A stretch of 64,000 bases of DNA, taken from NCBI RefSeq assembly GCF_000346485.2, contig NZ_KQ976354.1, forward strand, positions 4,367,436 through 4,431,435, in the 5' to 3' direction. This DNA comes from Scytonema hofmannii PCC 7110. GTDB lineage: Bacteria > Cyanobacteriota > Cyanobacteriia > Cyanobacteriales > Nostocaceae. Positions 36,848 through 44,413 of the stretch are shown piece by piece (position 1 is the stretch's first letter; every line of letters starts with the position of its first letter). The translations under genes and the position numbers were made by a program. A model generated the notes under the pieces. That model saw nothing but the letters and a program-made list of their open reading frames with translations. It did not search any database and was not told the DNA's origin.

Positions 36848-37639
36848 ATGTTCAATTTAGCTATGTGCGATCGCTCTGTAGATCGGTGGATTGGTCTGAA
36901 GGTTACACTTTCTCAATGGCTGACAACGCCTGTTGTTATCGTATTGCCACTCTTGTTTCTCGTGTTATTACCTTGGATCTTTCCCCGACTGCGTTGGAAA
37001 CGTATTTTTCGTACTTTAGGAGTGTTGTTACTGATTATATACTTTAGCGCTACTTTTCCACTGACCATTGCAGTTGCAAAAAAAGGATTAGTTGCTTTTA
37101 TTCCCCCTGACTCTGGTACCACTGCAGATGCGATTGTTGTACTAGGGCGGGGGAAACCTTTTAGAAAGTCGCGAGTAGAAGTTGCGGCTGAGCTTTGGAG
37201 AGATCGTCGCGCACCTTTGATTTTTGCAAGCGGTGCTGGCGATGGTTCTGAAATCGTCCAACAACTCAAAGAAGAAGGTATTCCCGATTCCGCATTAAGC
37301 GAAGAGCATTGTTCTGAAACGACTAAAGAAAACGCACTCCTCACCGCATCAGAATTACAACCACGGGGAGTCAAGAGAATTCTGTTAGTAACCGATCCCC
37401 CTCATATGTTGCGATCGCTACTCACTTTTCAGAGTATGGGGTTTGAAGTGACTCCACACACTAGCCCTGTACCCAGTGGGTTATCTTCGAGTAAAACAGC
37501 AGTACTTTTGTTTTATGAGTATATGGGCTTAGTTAGCTATGGTTTGCAGGGGCGGTTTTTACCTCAAAATGGAGCTGCTCAAGAAATCACTCCACCAGTT
37601 GCAAAGGTGAAAAACTTACAAACTTTGGGGAATTTGTAA
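36848..37639 (+). CDS. YdcF/DUF218-family protein (ElyC/SanA-like), membrane anchored
   Basis: 263 aa. Two hydrophobic segments at about 22-42 (VVIVLPLLFLVLLPWIF) and 52-75 (TLGVLLLIIYFSATFPLTIAV) precede a DUF218 domain. That domain shows TADAIVVLGRGKPF, PLIFASGAGD, SETTKENALLTASEL and KRILLVTDPPHMLRSLLTF. Relatives such as SanA and ElyC are linked to envelope and peptidoglycan precursor homeostasis. The exact role here is not known. The start at 36848 has no clear ribosome site. Confidence 0.85.
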   Translation: MFNLAMCDRSVDRWIGLKVTLSQWLTTPVVIVLPLLFLVLLPWIFPRLRWKRIFRTLGVLLLIIYFSATFPLTIAVAKKGLVAFIPPDSGTTADAIVVLGRGKPFRKSRVEVAAELWRDRRAPLIFASGAGDGSEIVQQLKEEGIPDSALSEEHCSETTKENALLTASELQPRGVKRILLVTDPPHMLRSLLTFQSMGFEVTPHTSPVPSGLSSSKTAVLLFYEYMGLVSYGLQGRFLPQNGAAQEITPPVAKVKNLQTLGNL

Positions 37640-37900
37640 TCAGTAAAAGTTGGAAATTGACTCGTTTCATCTCTTAGGGTGGGCAGAGATGCTCGCCCTA
37701 TAATTAAAAGAGTTTAATAGAAAGCGATCGCACTTTTAAATTGCATAATATGGGCGGGCAGGATGCCCACCCCACAAGAGCTACATCTTAATGCAATATG
37801 CAAGTTAAATGTTTGACAACTTACTATGAAAAGTCAACAGACGTAGCATTACATAGATATACAATAAAATGAGGGTTTTTAATAAAAAGATAAACACAGT
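37640..37900. other. Intergenic region
   Basis: It carries a GGGCAGAGATGCTCGCCC palindrome (about 37682-37699) and a clearer one at 37751-37774. No gene seen before the collapsed module at 37901. Confidence 0.45.
37751..37774. repeat. Dispersed palindrome (GGATGCCC form)
   Basis: TGGGCGGGCAGGATGCCCAC then CCCA, followed by CAAGAG; related to 29816 and 35744. Confidence 0.6.
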
Positions 37901-37967
37901 ATGATTTAGCTATCTAGTAACCGCATTATGATTTCAGGCGAGTTTAACACTCAAAGATAAACACAGT
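37901..37967 (+). pseudogene. Collapsed copy of the two-gene retropepsin module (unit 0)
   Basis: After a leader GATAAACACAGT, an ATG at 37901 opens a copy of the first eight codons of the partner gene, with a TAG at the third codon. At 37928 the first codons of the protease gene follow directly (MISGEF). Then comes the leader of the next unit (37956-37967). Only the two gene starts remain, which indicates two internal deletions. Confidence 0.75.
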
Positions 37968-38300
37968 ATGACTCAGCTATCTAATAACCGTACTCCACGG
38001 CGGGGGAGAGTATTTCCAGAACGTCGATTATCTCCAGAAGAGATAGCAAGACGTAAAGTTGAAGGTAAAGCATTTGTTAAGCGGTGTCGTCTAGTTTTTG
38101 ATAGGATTCAACCAGAACTAATCAAAAACAACTACGACTGGTTTATTATCATAGAGCCAAAAAATGGGGACTATATTATCGCTCCAAATGAAACAGTTGC
38201 AAGACAAAAAGCTCGCGAGCAATTTGGTTCTAAAATGAGGATCATGATGCGAATAAATCTTGTAGCAGATTTTCCAGCAGGAGTTTTGACACTTGGGTAA
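37968..38300 (+). CDS. Partner gene of unit 1, fused to the tail of a lost retropepsin gene
   Basis: 110 aa. The first about 97 residues match the partner proteins of units 2 and 3 (RRGRVFPERRLSPEE..., YDWFIIIEP, GDYIIAPNETVARQKAREQF). The last 13 (LVADFPAGVLTLG) are identical to the end of the protease of unit 2. One deletion has therefore removed the end of the partner and nearly all of its protease, leaving a readable in-frame fusion. Whether it is functional is unknown. Confidence 0.75.
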   Translation: MTQLSNNRTPRRGRVFPERRLSPEEIARRKVEGKAFVKRCRLVFDRIQPELIKNNYDWFIIIEPKNGDYIIAPNETVARQKAREQFGSKMRIMMRINLVADFPAGVLTLG

Positions 38301-38391
38301 GTGCGATCGCTTCGGCGCAAGCTGTACCTGGCTTATCGCACAAAAATGCTAATCTAAAATTATAGTCTGTTCATAAAAAGATAAACACAGT

Positions 38392-38709
38392 ATGACTCAG
38401 CTATCTAATAACCACACTCCACGTCGCGGAAGGGTATTTCCAGAACGTCGATTATCTCCTGAAGAAATAGCAAGACGTAAAGTAGAAGATGAAGCATTTT
38501 TTAAGCAGTGTCGTCTAGTTTTTGATAGAGTTCAACCTGAGTTAATGAAAGATCATTACGATTGGTTTATCATCATAGAGCCAGAAAATGGCGACTATAT
38601 CATCGCTTCAGATGAAACAGTTGCAAGACAAAAAGCCCGCGAGCAATTTGGTTCAAAAATTAGGCTCATGATGCGAATAAATGAGACTGGAGCCTGCGGC
38701 ACAATATGA
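38392..38709 (+). CDS. Partner protein of the retropepsin module, unit 2
   Basis: 105 aa, charged and soluble. Conserved blocks shared with the other units: RRGRVFPERRLSPEEIARRK, CRLVFDRVQPELMKDHYDWF, IIIEPENGDYIIASDETVAR and a C-terminal NETGACGTI. The second half (a short strand, GDYI turn, helix, RLMMRIN strand) looks like a small alpha/beta domain. I know of no assigned function. Its stop overlaps the ATG of the protease gene (ATGA), so the two are translationally coupled. The spacer before it ends with the leader GATAAACACAGT. Confidence 0.8.
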   Translation: MTQLSNNHTPRRGRVFPERRLSPEEIARRKVEDEAFFKQCRLVFDRVQPELMKDHYDWFIIIEPENGDYIIASDETVARQKAREQFGSKIRLMMRINETGACGTI

Positions 38710-39071
38710 TTTCAGGCGAGTTTAATAGTAAAAGAGAGTTAATTTTTGAAATTGGATTAATTGCTGCTGATAGTGATATAGTTCCAGTCAAGGCAATTTT
38801 AGATACAGGTTTTACAGGTTGGTTAGCAATTGACAATCAAGATGCTGACAGTCTTGGTTGGTTGCTTGAGTCTCAAAAAGAACAGATGCGGACAGCAAGA
38901 GGAGAAGCACGATTTAATCTATATCAAGGAACCATACTGTTAGATGGCCAGGAGTATATAATTCCAGTTTTGGGTGGAGATGAACTTCCAGATATTCTGT
39001 TGGGTGTGAATTGGTTGCAACTAAAGCGACTTGTAGCAGATTTTCCAGCAGGAGTTTTGACACTTGGGTAA
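38706..39071 (+). CDS. Retropepsin-like aspartic protease, unit 2
   Basis: 121 aa, a single retropepsin-type lobe that must dimerise to be active. The active-site motif is AILDTGFTGWLAI (Asp33-Thr34-Gly35), with hydrophobic strands before it (ELIFEIGLIAADSDIVPV) and the second conserved block GDELPDILLGVNWLQLKRLV near the C terminus. This fits the small clan AA aspartic proteases common in cyanobacteria. No signal peptide, so cytosolic. The substrate may be its coupled partner protein, but that is inference. Confidence 0.85.
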   Translation: MISGEFNSKRELIFEIGLIAADSDIVPVKAILDTGFTGWLAIDNQDADSLGWLLESQKEQMRTARGEARFNLYQGTILLDGQEYIIPVLGGDELPDILLGVNWLQLKRLVADFPAGVLTLG

Positions 39072-39192
39072 GTGCGATCGCTTCGGCGCAAGCCGTACTC
39101 GGCTTATCGCTCTTAGCGCAAGCCGTACCTGGCTTATCGCACAAAAATGCTAATCTAAAGTTATGGTTTTTTAAGAAAAAGATAAACACGGC
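39072..39192. repeat. Spacer repeat of the retropepsin array
   Basis: GCGATCGCTTCGGCGCAAGC followed by CGTACTCGGCTTATCGC, then a second GCGCAAGCCGTACCTGGCTT. The same text, with one copy of the inner unit, follows unit 1 at 38301, and a variant follows unit 3 at 39876. GCAAGCCGTAC...GGCTTATCGC can form a hairpin. Confidence 0.8.
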
Positions 39193-39510
39193 ATGACTCA
39201 GCTATCTAGTAACCGCATTCCACGTCGCGGAAGGGTATTTCCAGAACGTCAATTATCTCCAGAAGAAAAAGCAAGACATCAGGCAGAAGATGAAGTTTTT
39301 GCTCAACGCTGTCGGCAGATTTACGATCGAGTTGCCAGCAAAGTTATGAAAGAACACTATGATTGGTTCGTAGTTATAGAACCTGATAGTGGCGATTATT
39401 TCATCGATCCGGATGAAACTGTTGCTAGAAAAAAAGCTTGTGAAAAACATCCTAACAAACTGCGCTTGATTATGCGTCTTAATGAGACGGGAACCTGCGG
39501 CAGAATATGA
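39193..39510 (+). CDS. Partner protein of the retropepsin module, unit 3
   Basis: 105 aa. It keeps the blocks of unit 2 (RRGRVFPERQLSPEEKARHQ, YDWFVVIEPDSGDYFIDPDE, TVARKKACEKHP and NETGTCGRI) but is clearly diverged in the middle. The unit is thus an older duplicate than the near-identical pair of units 1 and 2. Stop overlaps the protease start by four bases. Function unknown. Confidence 0.8.
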   Translation: MTQLSSNRIPRRGRVFPERQLSPEEKARHQAEDEVFAQRCRQIYDRVASKVMKEHYDWFVVIEPDSGDYFIDPDETVARKKACEKHPNKLRLIMRLNETGTCGRI

Positions 39511-39875
39511 TTTTAGGAGAATTTAGTAGTAGAGGAGAGTTAATTTTTGAAATTGGTTTGATTGCTGCTGACGGTGATATTATTCCAGTCAATGCAATTT
39601 TAGATACAGGATTTACTGGTTGGCTAGCAATTGATAACCAAGATGCTTTAAGTCTTGGGTGGAACCTGAATATTAATGAAAGACGAGATATGCAAACAGC
39701 ATGGGGAGAAGCTCGCTTTAATCTTTATCAAGGGATTGTGCTTCTTGATGAACAGCAGTTCACAATTGAAGTGTTAGGTGGCTCTCAACTTCCGGATATT
39801 CTGTTGGGTGTGAATTGGTTGCAACTAAAGCGACTTGTAGCAGATGTTCAAGTAGGGGTGTTGACACTTGGGTAA
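39507..39875 (+). CDS. Retropepsin-like aspartic protease, unit 3
   Basis: 122 aa. Active-site block AILDTGFTGWLAIDNQDA is conserved, as is the C-terminal GSQLPDILLGVNWLQLKRLV. The middle (LNINERRDMQTAWGEARFNL) diverges from unit 2. The catalytic Asp-Thr-Gly is intact, so both complete units encode a plausible active enzyme and could form mixed dimers. After its stop the array ends with a degenerate spacer. Confidence 0.85.
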   Translation: MILGEFSSRGELIFEIGLIAADGDIIPVNAILDTGFTGWLAIDNQDALSLGWNLNINERRDMQTAWGEARFNLYQGIVLLDEQQFTIEVLGGSQLPDILLGVNWLQLKRLVADVQVGVLTLG

Positions 39876-39960
39876 ATGCGATCGCTTTGGCGCAAGCCGA
39901 AAGAGTGCTTATCGCGCACAAATCTATTCTTCTGTGTGAGCAGCATCACATATATAATGA

Positions 39961-41277
39961 TACATTGGAAATCGTATCCTTGAAATAGTTCGACAAACAT
40001 CCAAAGCAGAATTTGTCTTTATACTTCATAACAACAGTCAGGATAGTTGGTTGGTTAAATTACAAAGTTATTTTCCGGAAAATGTAGAAAAAAATACTTA
40101 TATTGAAATCATCAAGTCAAGCATATTACCAAATATCTCGACAAATATAGTTTTCAATCGCGCTCATCATGGTATTTATCAAATTCACGAAGTTAGAAAG
40201 GGGGAAGCCCATGCATTCGTTGTCATACCGTTGATACCGCCACCAGAAGCCGAATTCATGATTATTTGTAGGCGACAGCAAGATTCCAATCTTTTAGGCG
40301 ATGTGTACGGCAGGATTGTATCTAGCTTTTATAAGGCTAGTGAAAAAATGATATTACAACCAGAACTGGTTGAAGCATCGATTCTTGATGATTTGAAGAA
40401 AGATTTTGGCTTTGTTTCTCTATCTCTTTACGAAAGAAGGTTTGAATTATTCTGCGAACGCCTTAAAAGAATGGTTGTTCACTTTGAGCCAATTCTTCAC
40501 TTATATCCAGAAGAGCTATATATCAGTGGATGGGAAGCCCTTGCTAGAAACCCAGATAACTGGAAAGCGCCTTCAGATTTATTTCAATCTGCAGAATTAT
40601 GGGTTTCCCGGTTTATTATTGAACTAGATCAACATTTTTTGATAGTTGCTGCTCGAAGTTATAGTGAGGCGTGTAGAACCGCAAAGCAAAGTAGACAGTA
40701 TGAAGTTCTACCATTATCAGTAAATGTCTACCCAGAGTCTTTGATGCGAAGAGCTTACTTCCAATCAATGCGTCAGCTTTTGCAAGAAAGGCTTATTTCA
40801 CCAAGAAAATTAATATTAGAAATTTCTGAAAAAACTGAATTACCAAAATTTGATGGAGATATTCTTTTAGATTCTCCTTTAGATGTCTTCAAAGAAAAAT
40901 TATTACAATATGTACGCGATCTTAAAATTAGATTTGCAATAGATGATTTTGGAGTTGGTTACGCGTCAGTTTCTCGATTAGCCGGTCTGAATCCACCTTA
41001 TGTCAAAATTGATCGTGAGATTCTTTATCAAGAATCAACAGAAGTGATTATTCAATTTGTTCACAAACTTGTTCAAGCAGATAATTTAAGAAGCACAACA
41101 GATGTGATTTTAGAAGGTATTGATGAAAATACTCCTATTAGTTTACACAGACTTAAACAGATAGGTGTGAGCTACATTCAAGGACATATTGTTGGCAAAG
41201 CAGGAGCGGAAATTTATCGTTTGACTCCAGAAAAAAGTGAGTTTTTGAGAAAAAAGCTTTTAGAACCGACAGATTGA
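39961..41277 (+). CDS. EAL-domain protein (c-di-GMP phosphodiesterase-like), probably 5'-truncated
   Basis: The frame is open from 39961 after a stop at 39958, and protein-like sequence (NRILEIVRQTSKAEFVFIL) runs from its first codons. Yet the first usual start codon is a TTG at 40051, so the true N terminus seems lost. A GAF-like region precedes an EAL domain: GWEALAR, LSVNVYP, LILEISE, FAIDDFGVGYASVSRL, VKIDREIL, ILEGID and YIQGHIVG. The residues for metal and c-di-GMP binding appear present. It lies directly after the retropepsin array, whose rearrangements may have cut it. Expression is uncertain. Confidence 0.75.
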   Translation, partial: YIGNRILEIVRQTSKAEFVFILHNNSQDSWLVKLQSYFPENVEKNTYIEIIKSSILPNISTNIVFNRAHHGIYQIHEVRKGEAHAFVVIPLIPPPEAEFMIICRRQQDSNLLGDVYGRIVSSFYKASEKMILQPELVEASILDDLKKDFGFVSLSLYERRFELFCERLKRMVVHFEPILHLYPEELYISGWEALARNPDNWKAPSDLFQSAELWVSRFIIELDQHFLIVAARSYSEACRTAKQSRQYEVLPLSVNVYPESLMRRAYFQSMRQLLQERLISPRKLILEISEKTELPKFDGDILLDSPLDVFKEKLLQYVRDLKIRFAIDDFGVGYASVSRLAGLNPPYVKIDREILYQESTEVIIQFVHKLVQADNLRSTTDVILEGIDENTPISLHRLKQIGVSYIQGHIVGKAGAEIYRLTPEKSEFLRKKLLEPTD

Positions 41278-41279
41278 AA

Positions 41280-41419
41280 TGCCACCAGCTGACAGAGGAA
41301 TAATATGCTCAAATTCAAACGTAGTGACAGTTAGAGATTCCGCAGTACGGCAGTAAGCAACAATTTACAAAGCGATCGCGAATGCGTCTTTGTAACTCAA
41401 CAGGAATGTAAACGCTCAC
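41280..41419 (-). pseudogene. HNH endonuclease remnant, frameshifted and truncated
   Basis: A GTG at 41419 overlaps the stop of the antitoxin-like gene (GTGA) and starts SVYIPVELQRRIRDRFVN. After the next Cys codons the frame shifts. In another frame the text continues AYCRTAESLTVTTFEFEHII then PLSAGGI, matching the CxxC...EHIIP...GG core of the intact HNH protein at 45817. The remainder is missing, with the EAL gene end lying in its place. Confidence 0.75.
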
Positions 41420-41757
41420 GCCACCCTCAATTTTTTTTCAAGATAGTTTAATGTGTATCTAGCTCTAGTTTTAAGAATGTTTAGCTGGTCAACTTGTGAT
41501 AACAAACTGTCTAGAGTAGCAAGTTCATCACGTGATAGTTGATTTTCCCTATTCCGAGCTAGTAAATCATTTAATTGGTCTTGGGCTTTTAGAGACAACA
41601 TTCCGTTTGCCAAGGCTTGCAGTTCATCATGACTTAAGCCATTTAAAATTTCACTATCTGCTAATAGGTTGGTCAATTGATGATACGTTTCCAAATTTAG
41701 GAGTACGCCAACTCGCTCTCCTTGTTCATTAGTGATGTACCGAACTGATTCAGACAT
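41416..41757 (-). CDS. Antitoxin-like protein, partner of a decayed HNH gene
   Basis: 113 aa. The N terminus (SVRYITNEQGERVGVLLNLE then TYHQL) looks like a Phd/YefM-type domain. The C-terminal helical part (QDQLNDLLARNRENQLSRDE, then LATLDSLLSQVDQLNILKTR and A) aligns with the end of the protein at 45431, which also precedes an HNH gene. The shared C-terminal half with a different N-terminal domain suggests a modular antitoxin. Its own HNH partner is broken, so this copy may be an orphan. Confidence 0.75.
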   Translation of the reverse strand: MSESVRYITNEQGERVGVLLNLETYHQLTNLLADSEILNGLSHDELQALANGMLSLKAQDQLNDLLARNRENQLSRDELATLDSLLSQVDQLNILKTRARYTLNYLEKKLRVA

Positions 41758-41938
41758 AAGAGACTTTAGGAATATGCTTGAATTTATCGTAACCTATCCA
41801 AAGACTACATCGCATTCCGCTGAGCGCATACCCGATTTTTGAGATGATTATACTGATACTCTGCAAAATCCGGAATCCTTAAGCTTGAGATTGAGTATTA
41901 GAATAAGAGTAGAAAAATATAGCAAAGAGAAATGCAAA

Positions 41939-43594
41939 ATGGGGAAATTTGCATTGCTGATTGGTGTGAGTCAGTATGAGTCCAGTTTATTCAACCCTTT
42001 ACCTGGGGTTGTCAGAGATATTGAGGCAATGCAACGTGTTTTGAAGCATCCAGAGATGGGCGACTTTGATAATGTCGAACAGTTGATTGACGGTGATGCA
42101 TTGGTCATAAACCAGAAAATAGAGCAATTATTTATTGAAAATCGTCAGCGAAACGACCTGACGCTGCTCTATTTATCAGGACATGGCTTTTTAGATAAAA
42201 ACGGGTATCTATATTATGTCAGCCGTAACACCCACGTCACTTCTCAAAACAAAATATATACTAGCAATGCTGTAGCTGCTCGGTTTATCCAAGAGCAGTG
42301 TATGAACCTCAGCCAATCAAAGCGACAGGTGTTGATTCTTGACTGTTGCTTTAGCGGAGCATTTGTTGAGGGTATGGGAGCAAAACAAGCAATTCCGATT
42401 ATTGACGATAAAATTCTGGCTCAATTAGGTGGTGAAGGCAGAGTTGTGTTAACCTCTTCTACTGCTACACAACTCTCTTATGAAGATCGCGAAGGAGGAT
42501 TTTATACCCGTTATTTAATCGAGGGAATTGAAAAGGGCGCTGCTGATGCTGATAACGATGGTGTGATTTCAGTAGCGGAACTGCATGACTATGCCAAGCG
42601 CAAAGTGCAAGAAGCACAACCAGCAATGAAGCCGGAAATCTTTGCATTTTGGGAAGGTTACACAATCCATTTAGCCAAAGCTCCCTTAGGGGACTCTAGA
42701 TTAGAGTATCGCAAAACGGTTGAGCAATGTGTCAAGGATAGCGGCTTCTTGGTACAAAAGAATTGTTTTAAAAAAGTTGCTCGCCGGATTCTCACTAACA
42801 AGCAAAAGCAATTGAGGATAGAAACTGAAATCGCTACAGCTATAGAAGAAGAAGTTCTTCAACCATTTCGTGATTATCAAGAAAGCTTACGAGAATATGA
42901 AGAAGCTTTAGCTGAGGCATTAGAAGAGGAGAATATTCTCAGTGATGTGAGTTGGCAGTTGTTGAAACAATTACAGCAGATGCTCAAACTTCAAGATGAG
43001 GACGTAACACCCATACATGAACGCTTGATACCATCGCAACAACCAATTTCATCCACACCCCAACCAACCTTACCTCCTACAAAAGCTATTACAACGGCGG
43101 AGGAAGATGACCTTAAATCTGAAAAAGGAGTAGACTATACAAAACTGCAAAACCTGCTGATGGCAGGAAAGTGGAAAGAAGCTGACCAAGAGACTTATTT
43201 GGTGATGCTTCAAGCTGTAGGTCGTCAAGAAGGTGATTGGATTAGAGAAGAAGAACTTTTGAACTTTCCCTGTACAGACCTCCGCACCATAGACCAACTA
43301 TGGGTAAAATATAGCAATGGACGCTTTGGTTTCAGCGTTCAGAAGCGCATTTATCTTGATATTGGTGGAATACTCAATGGAAGGTATTATGATGAAAGAT
43401 CTTGGAATAAGTATTGCAATCTCGTAGGATGGAAAGTGAAGGGAAAATGGATCGCTGAGTCTGAAGTGATTTATAATACCTCAGCCCCTGATGGACACCT
43501 CCCTCTTTGGTTTTTTTGGGTGTTATTCGTTGATGATTGGGATGTTATATTGGTTTCTTTTCTTGCGTTGAGACTTGTAAAGTGCAAAATTTAA
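41939..43594 (+). CDS. Caspase-like protease (C14/metacaspase) fused to a GUN4 domain
   Basis: 551 aa from the ATG at 41939 (MGKFALLIGV); an upstream ATG at 41885 adds 18 residues of no family value. The p20-like domain has catalytic His82 (LYLSGHGFLD) and Cys137 (LILDCCFSGAF). A charged helical linker (about 250-380) follows. A GUN4 domain occupies about 397-530 (VDYTKLQNLLMAGKWKEADQ, LRTIDQLWVKYSNGRFGFSV). GUN4 binds Mg-protoporphyrin, so the fusion suggests a protease or signalling protein responsive to tetrapyrroles. The last residues after APDGHLP are hydrophobic and may be diverged. Confidence 0.85.
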   Translation: MGKFALLIGVSQYESSLFNPLPGVVRDIEAMQRVLKHPEMGDFDNVEQLIDGDALVINQKIEQLFIENRQRNDLTLLYLSGHGFLDKNGYLYYVSRNTHVTSQNKIYTSNAVAARFIQEQCMNLSQSKRQVLILDCCFSGAFVEGMGAKQAIPIIDDKILAQLGGEGRVVLTSSTATQLSYEDREGGFYTRYLIEGIEKGAADADNDGVISVAELHDYAKRKVQEAQPAMKPEIFAFWEGYTIHLAKAPLGDSRLEYRKTVEQCVKDSGFLVQKNCFKKVARRILTNKQKQLRIETEIATAIEEEVLQPFRDYQESLREYEEALAEALEEENILSDVSWQLLKQLQQMLKLQDEDVTPIHERLIPSQQPISSTPQPTLPPTKAITTAEEDDLKSEKGVDYTKLQNLLMAGKWKEADQETYLVMLQAVGRQEGDWIREEELLNFPCTDLRTIDQLWVKYSNGRFGFSVQKRIYLDIGGILNGRYYDERSWNKYCNLVGWKVKGKWIAESEVIYNTSAPDGHLPLWFFWVLFVDDWDVILVSFLALRLVKCKI

Positions 43595-43675
43595 GTGTCT
43601 CAGTATTTTGTAAATCTTTGTTTCAACTCCTCTTCTTACGATGCAATCAGAACATCAAGAGTAAGTAGCGCTCAC

Positions 43676-43968
43676 TTAAATAGTTGGTGGATGTTCTCCC
43701 ATCTTCACCCACATTTTACGAACACGAGTGACTTGAAAACGATTCATTTTCAAAGCAGAAATCGTTGCTCGACTAACAGGTGTAAGTCCAATTATTTCCG
43801 CACCATCAGCGCTCCAAACAAAATGGTCTTTTCATAAGGCGGAGGATTTTGAAAAGGATTTTCTTCAAGGGCTGCGAGTAATTCCTCCGCTTTCTCCTTC
43901 AAATTACTAGACGCTAACTTCTTCGCGTCTTTTTGCGCTTGTTTTGTATAAACCAACTTCAAACTCAC
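43676..43968 (-). pseudogene. Chimera: 5' half of a YoeB/Txe toxin joined to the 3' end of an HNH gene
   Basis: A GTG at 43968 overlaps the antitoxin stop. From it 58 codons read as a YoeB/Txe-type toxin start (LKLVYTKQAQKDAKKLASSN and EELLAALEENPFQNPPPYEK), then nonsense and a stop at 43792. In another frame, from 43828 to the stop at 43676, the text is DHFVWSADGAEIIGLTPVSR, then ATISALK and VRKMWVKMGEHPP. That closely matches the C terminus of the HNH protein at 45817. The junction is out of frame, so neither half should be active. Confidence 0.75.
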
Positions 43969-44210
43969 CAATCCAACTCCCTATCGCATTCTTCTATAGG
44001 AGTTGCTAATCCTTCTTTTATAGATTCTCGCATTCCAGGGACAGATAATAAGTAAAGAGTTTCCTGAATAGCAGACCAGTCTTTTTCGGCAAGCAGAATT
44101 GCATTACCACGCTCACCCTGAATAATAACGGGTTTACCCTGCTCTGAAACTTGGTCAATTAGCTTTTGTAAATTATTTTGAGCATCGTTGACGGGAAGCA
44201 AAGACATCAT
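43965..44210 (-). CDS. Phd/YefM-family antitoxin
   Basis: 81 aa: MSLLPVNDAQNNLQKLIDQV, then PVIIQGERGNAILLAEKDWS and IQETLYLLSVPGM, the usual YefM pattern of DNA-binding N terminus and toxin-wrapping C terminus. The toxin gene downstream starts in the overlapping GTGA but is broken, so this antitoxin is an orphan. It could still repress its own promoter or neutralise a toxin encoded elsewhere. Met1 or Met2 may be the start. Confidence 0.88.
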   Translation of the reverse strand: MMSLLPVNDAQNNLQKLIDQVSEQGKPVIIQGERGNAILLAEKDWSAIQETLYLLSVPGMRESIKEGLATPIEECDRELDW

Positions 44211-44413
44211 GCTTTTTTTAACTCACGGTAACTTTACTCTAGCAGATCTATGAACTACAGATTTTTGTCAAGTTCATTATTGACAAATTTTAATGCGTTT
44301 GCCCTAGGTGTTCGCTGAAGGAATATTAAGCGCAAGTTTACAGAGAAGGATTTGGATTATTTTTATGGTAGGCTCTATCAAGCTGATTATTTCGCTTTTA
44401 CCAAAATTTCATT

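Noticed and set aside
43595-43837. 80-aa plus-strand frame after the caspase-GUN4 gene
   Set aside because: The DNA is explained by the minus-strand HNH C-terminal fragment.
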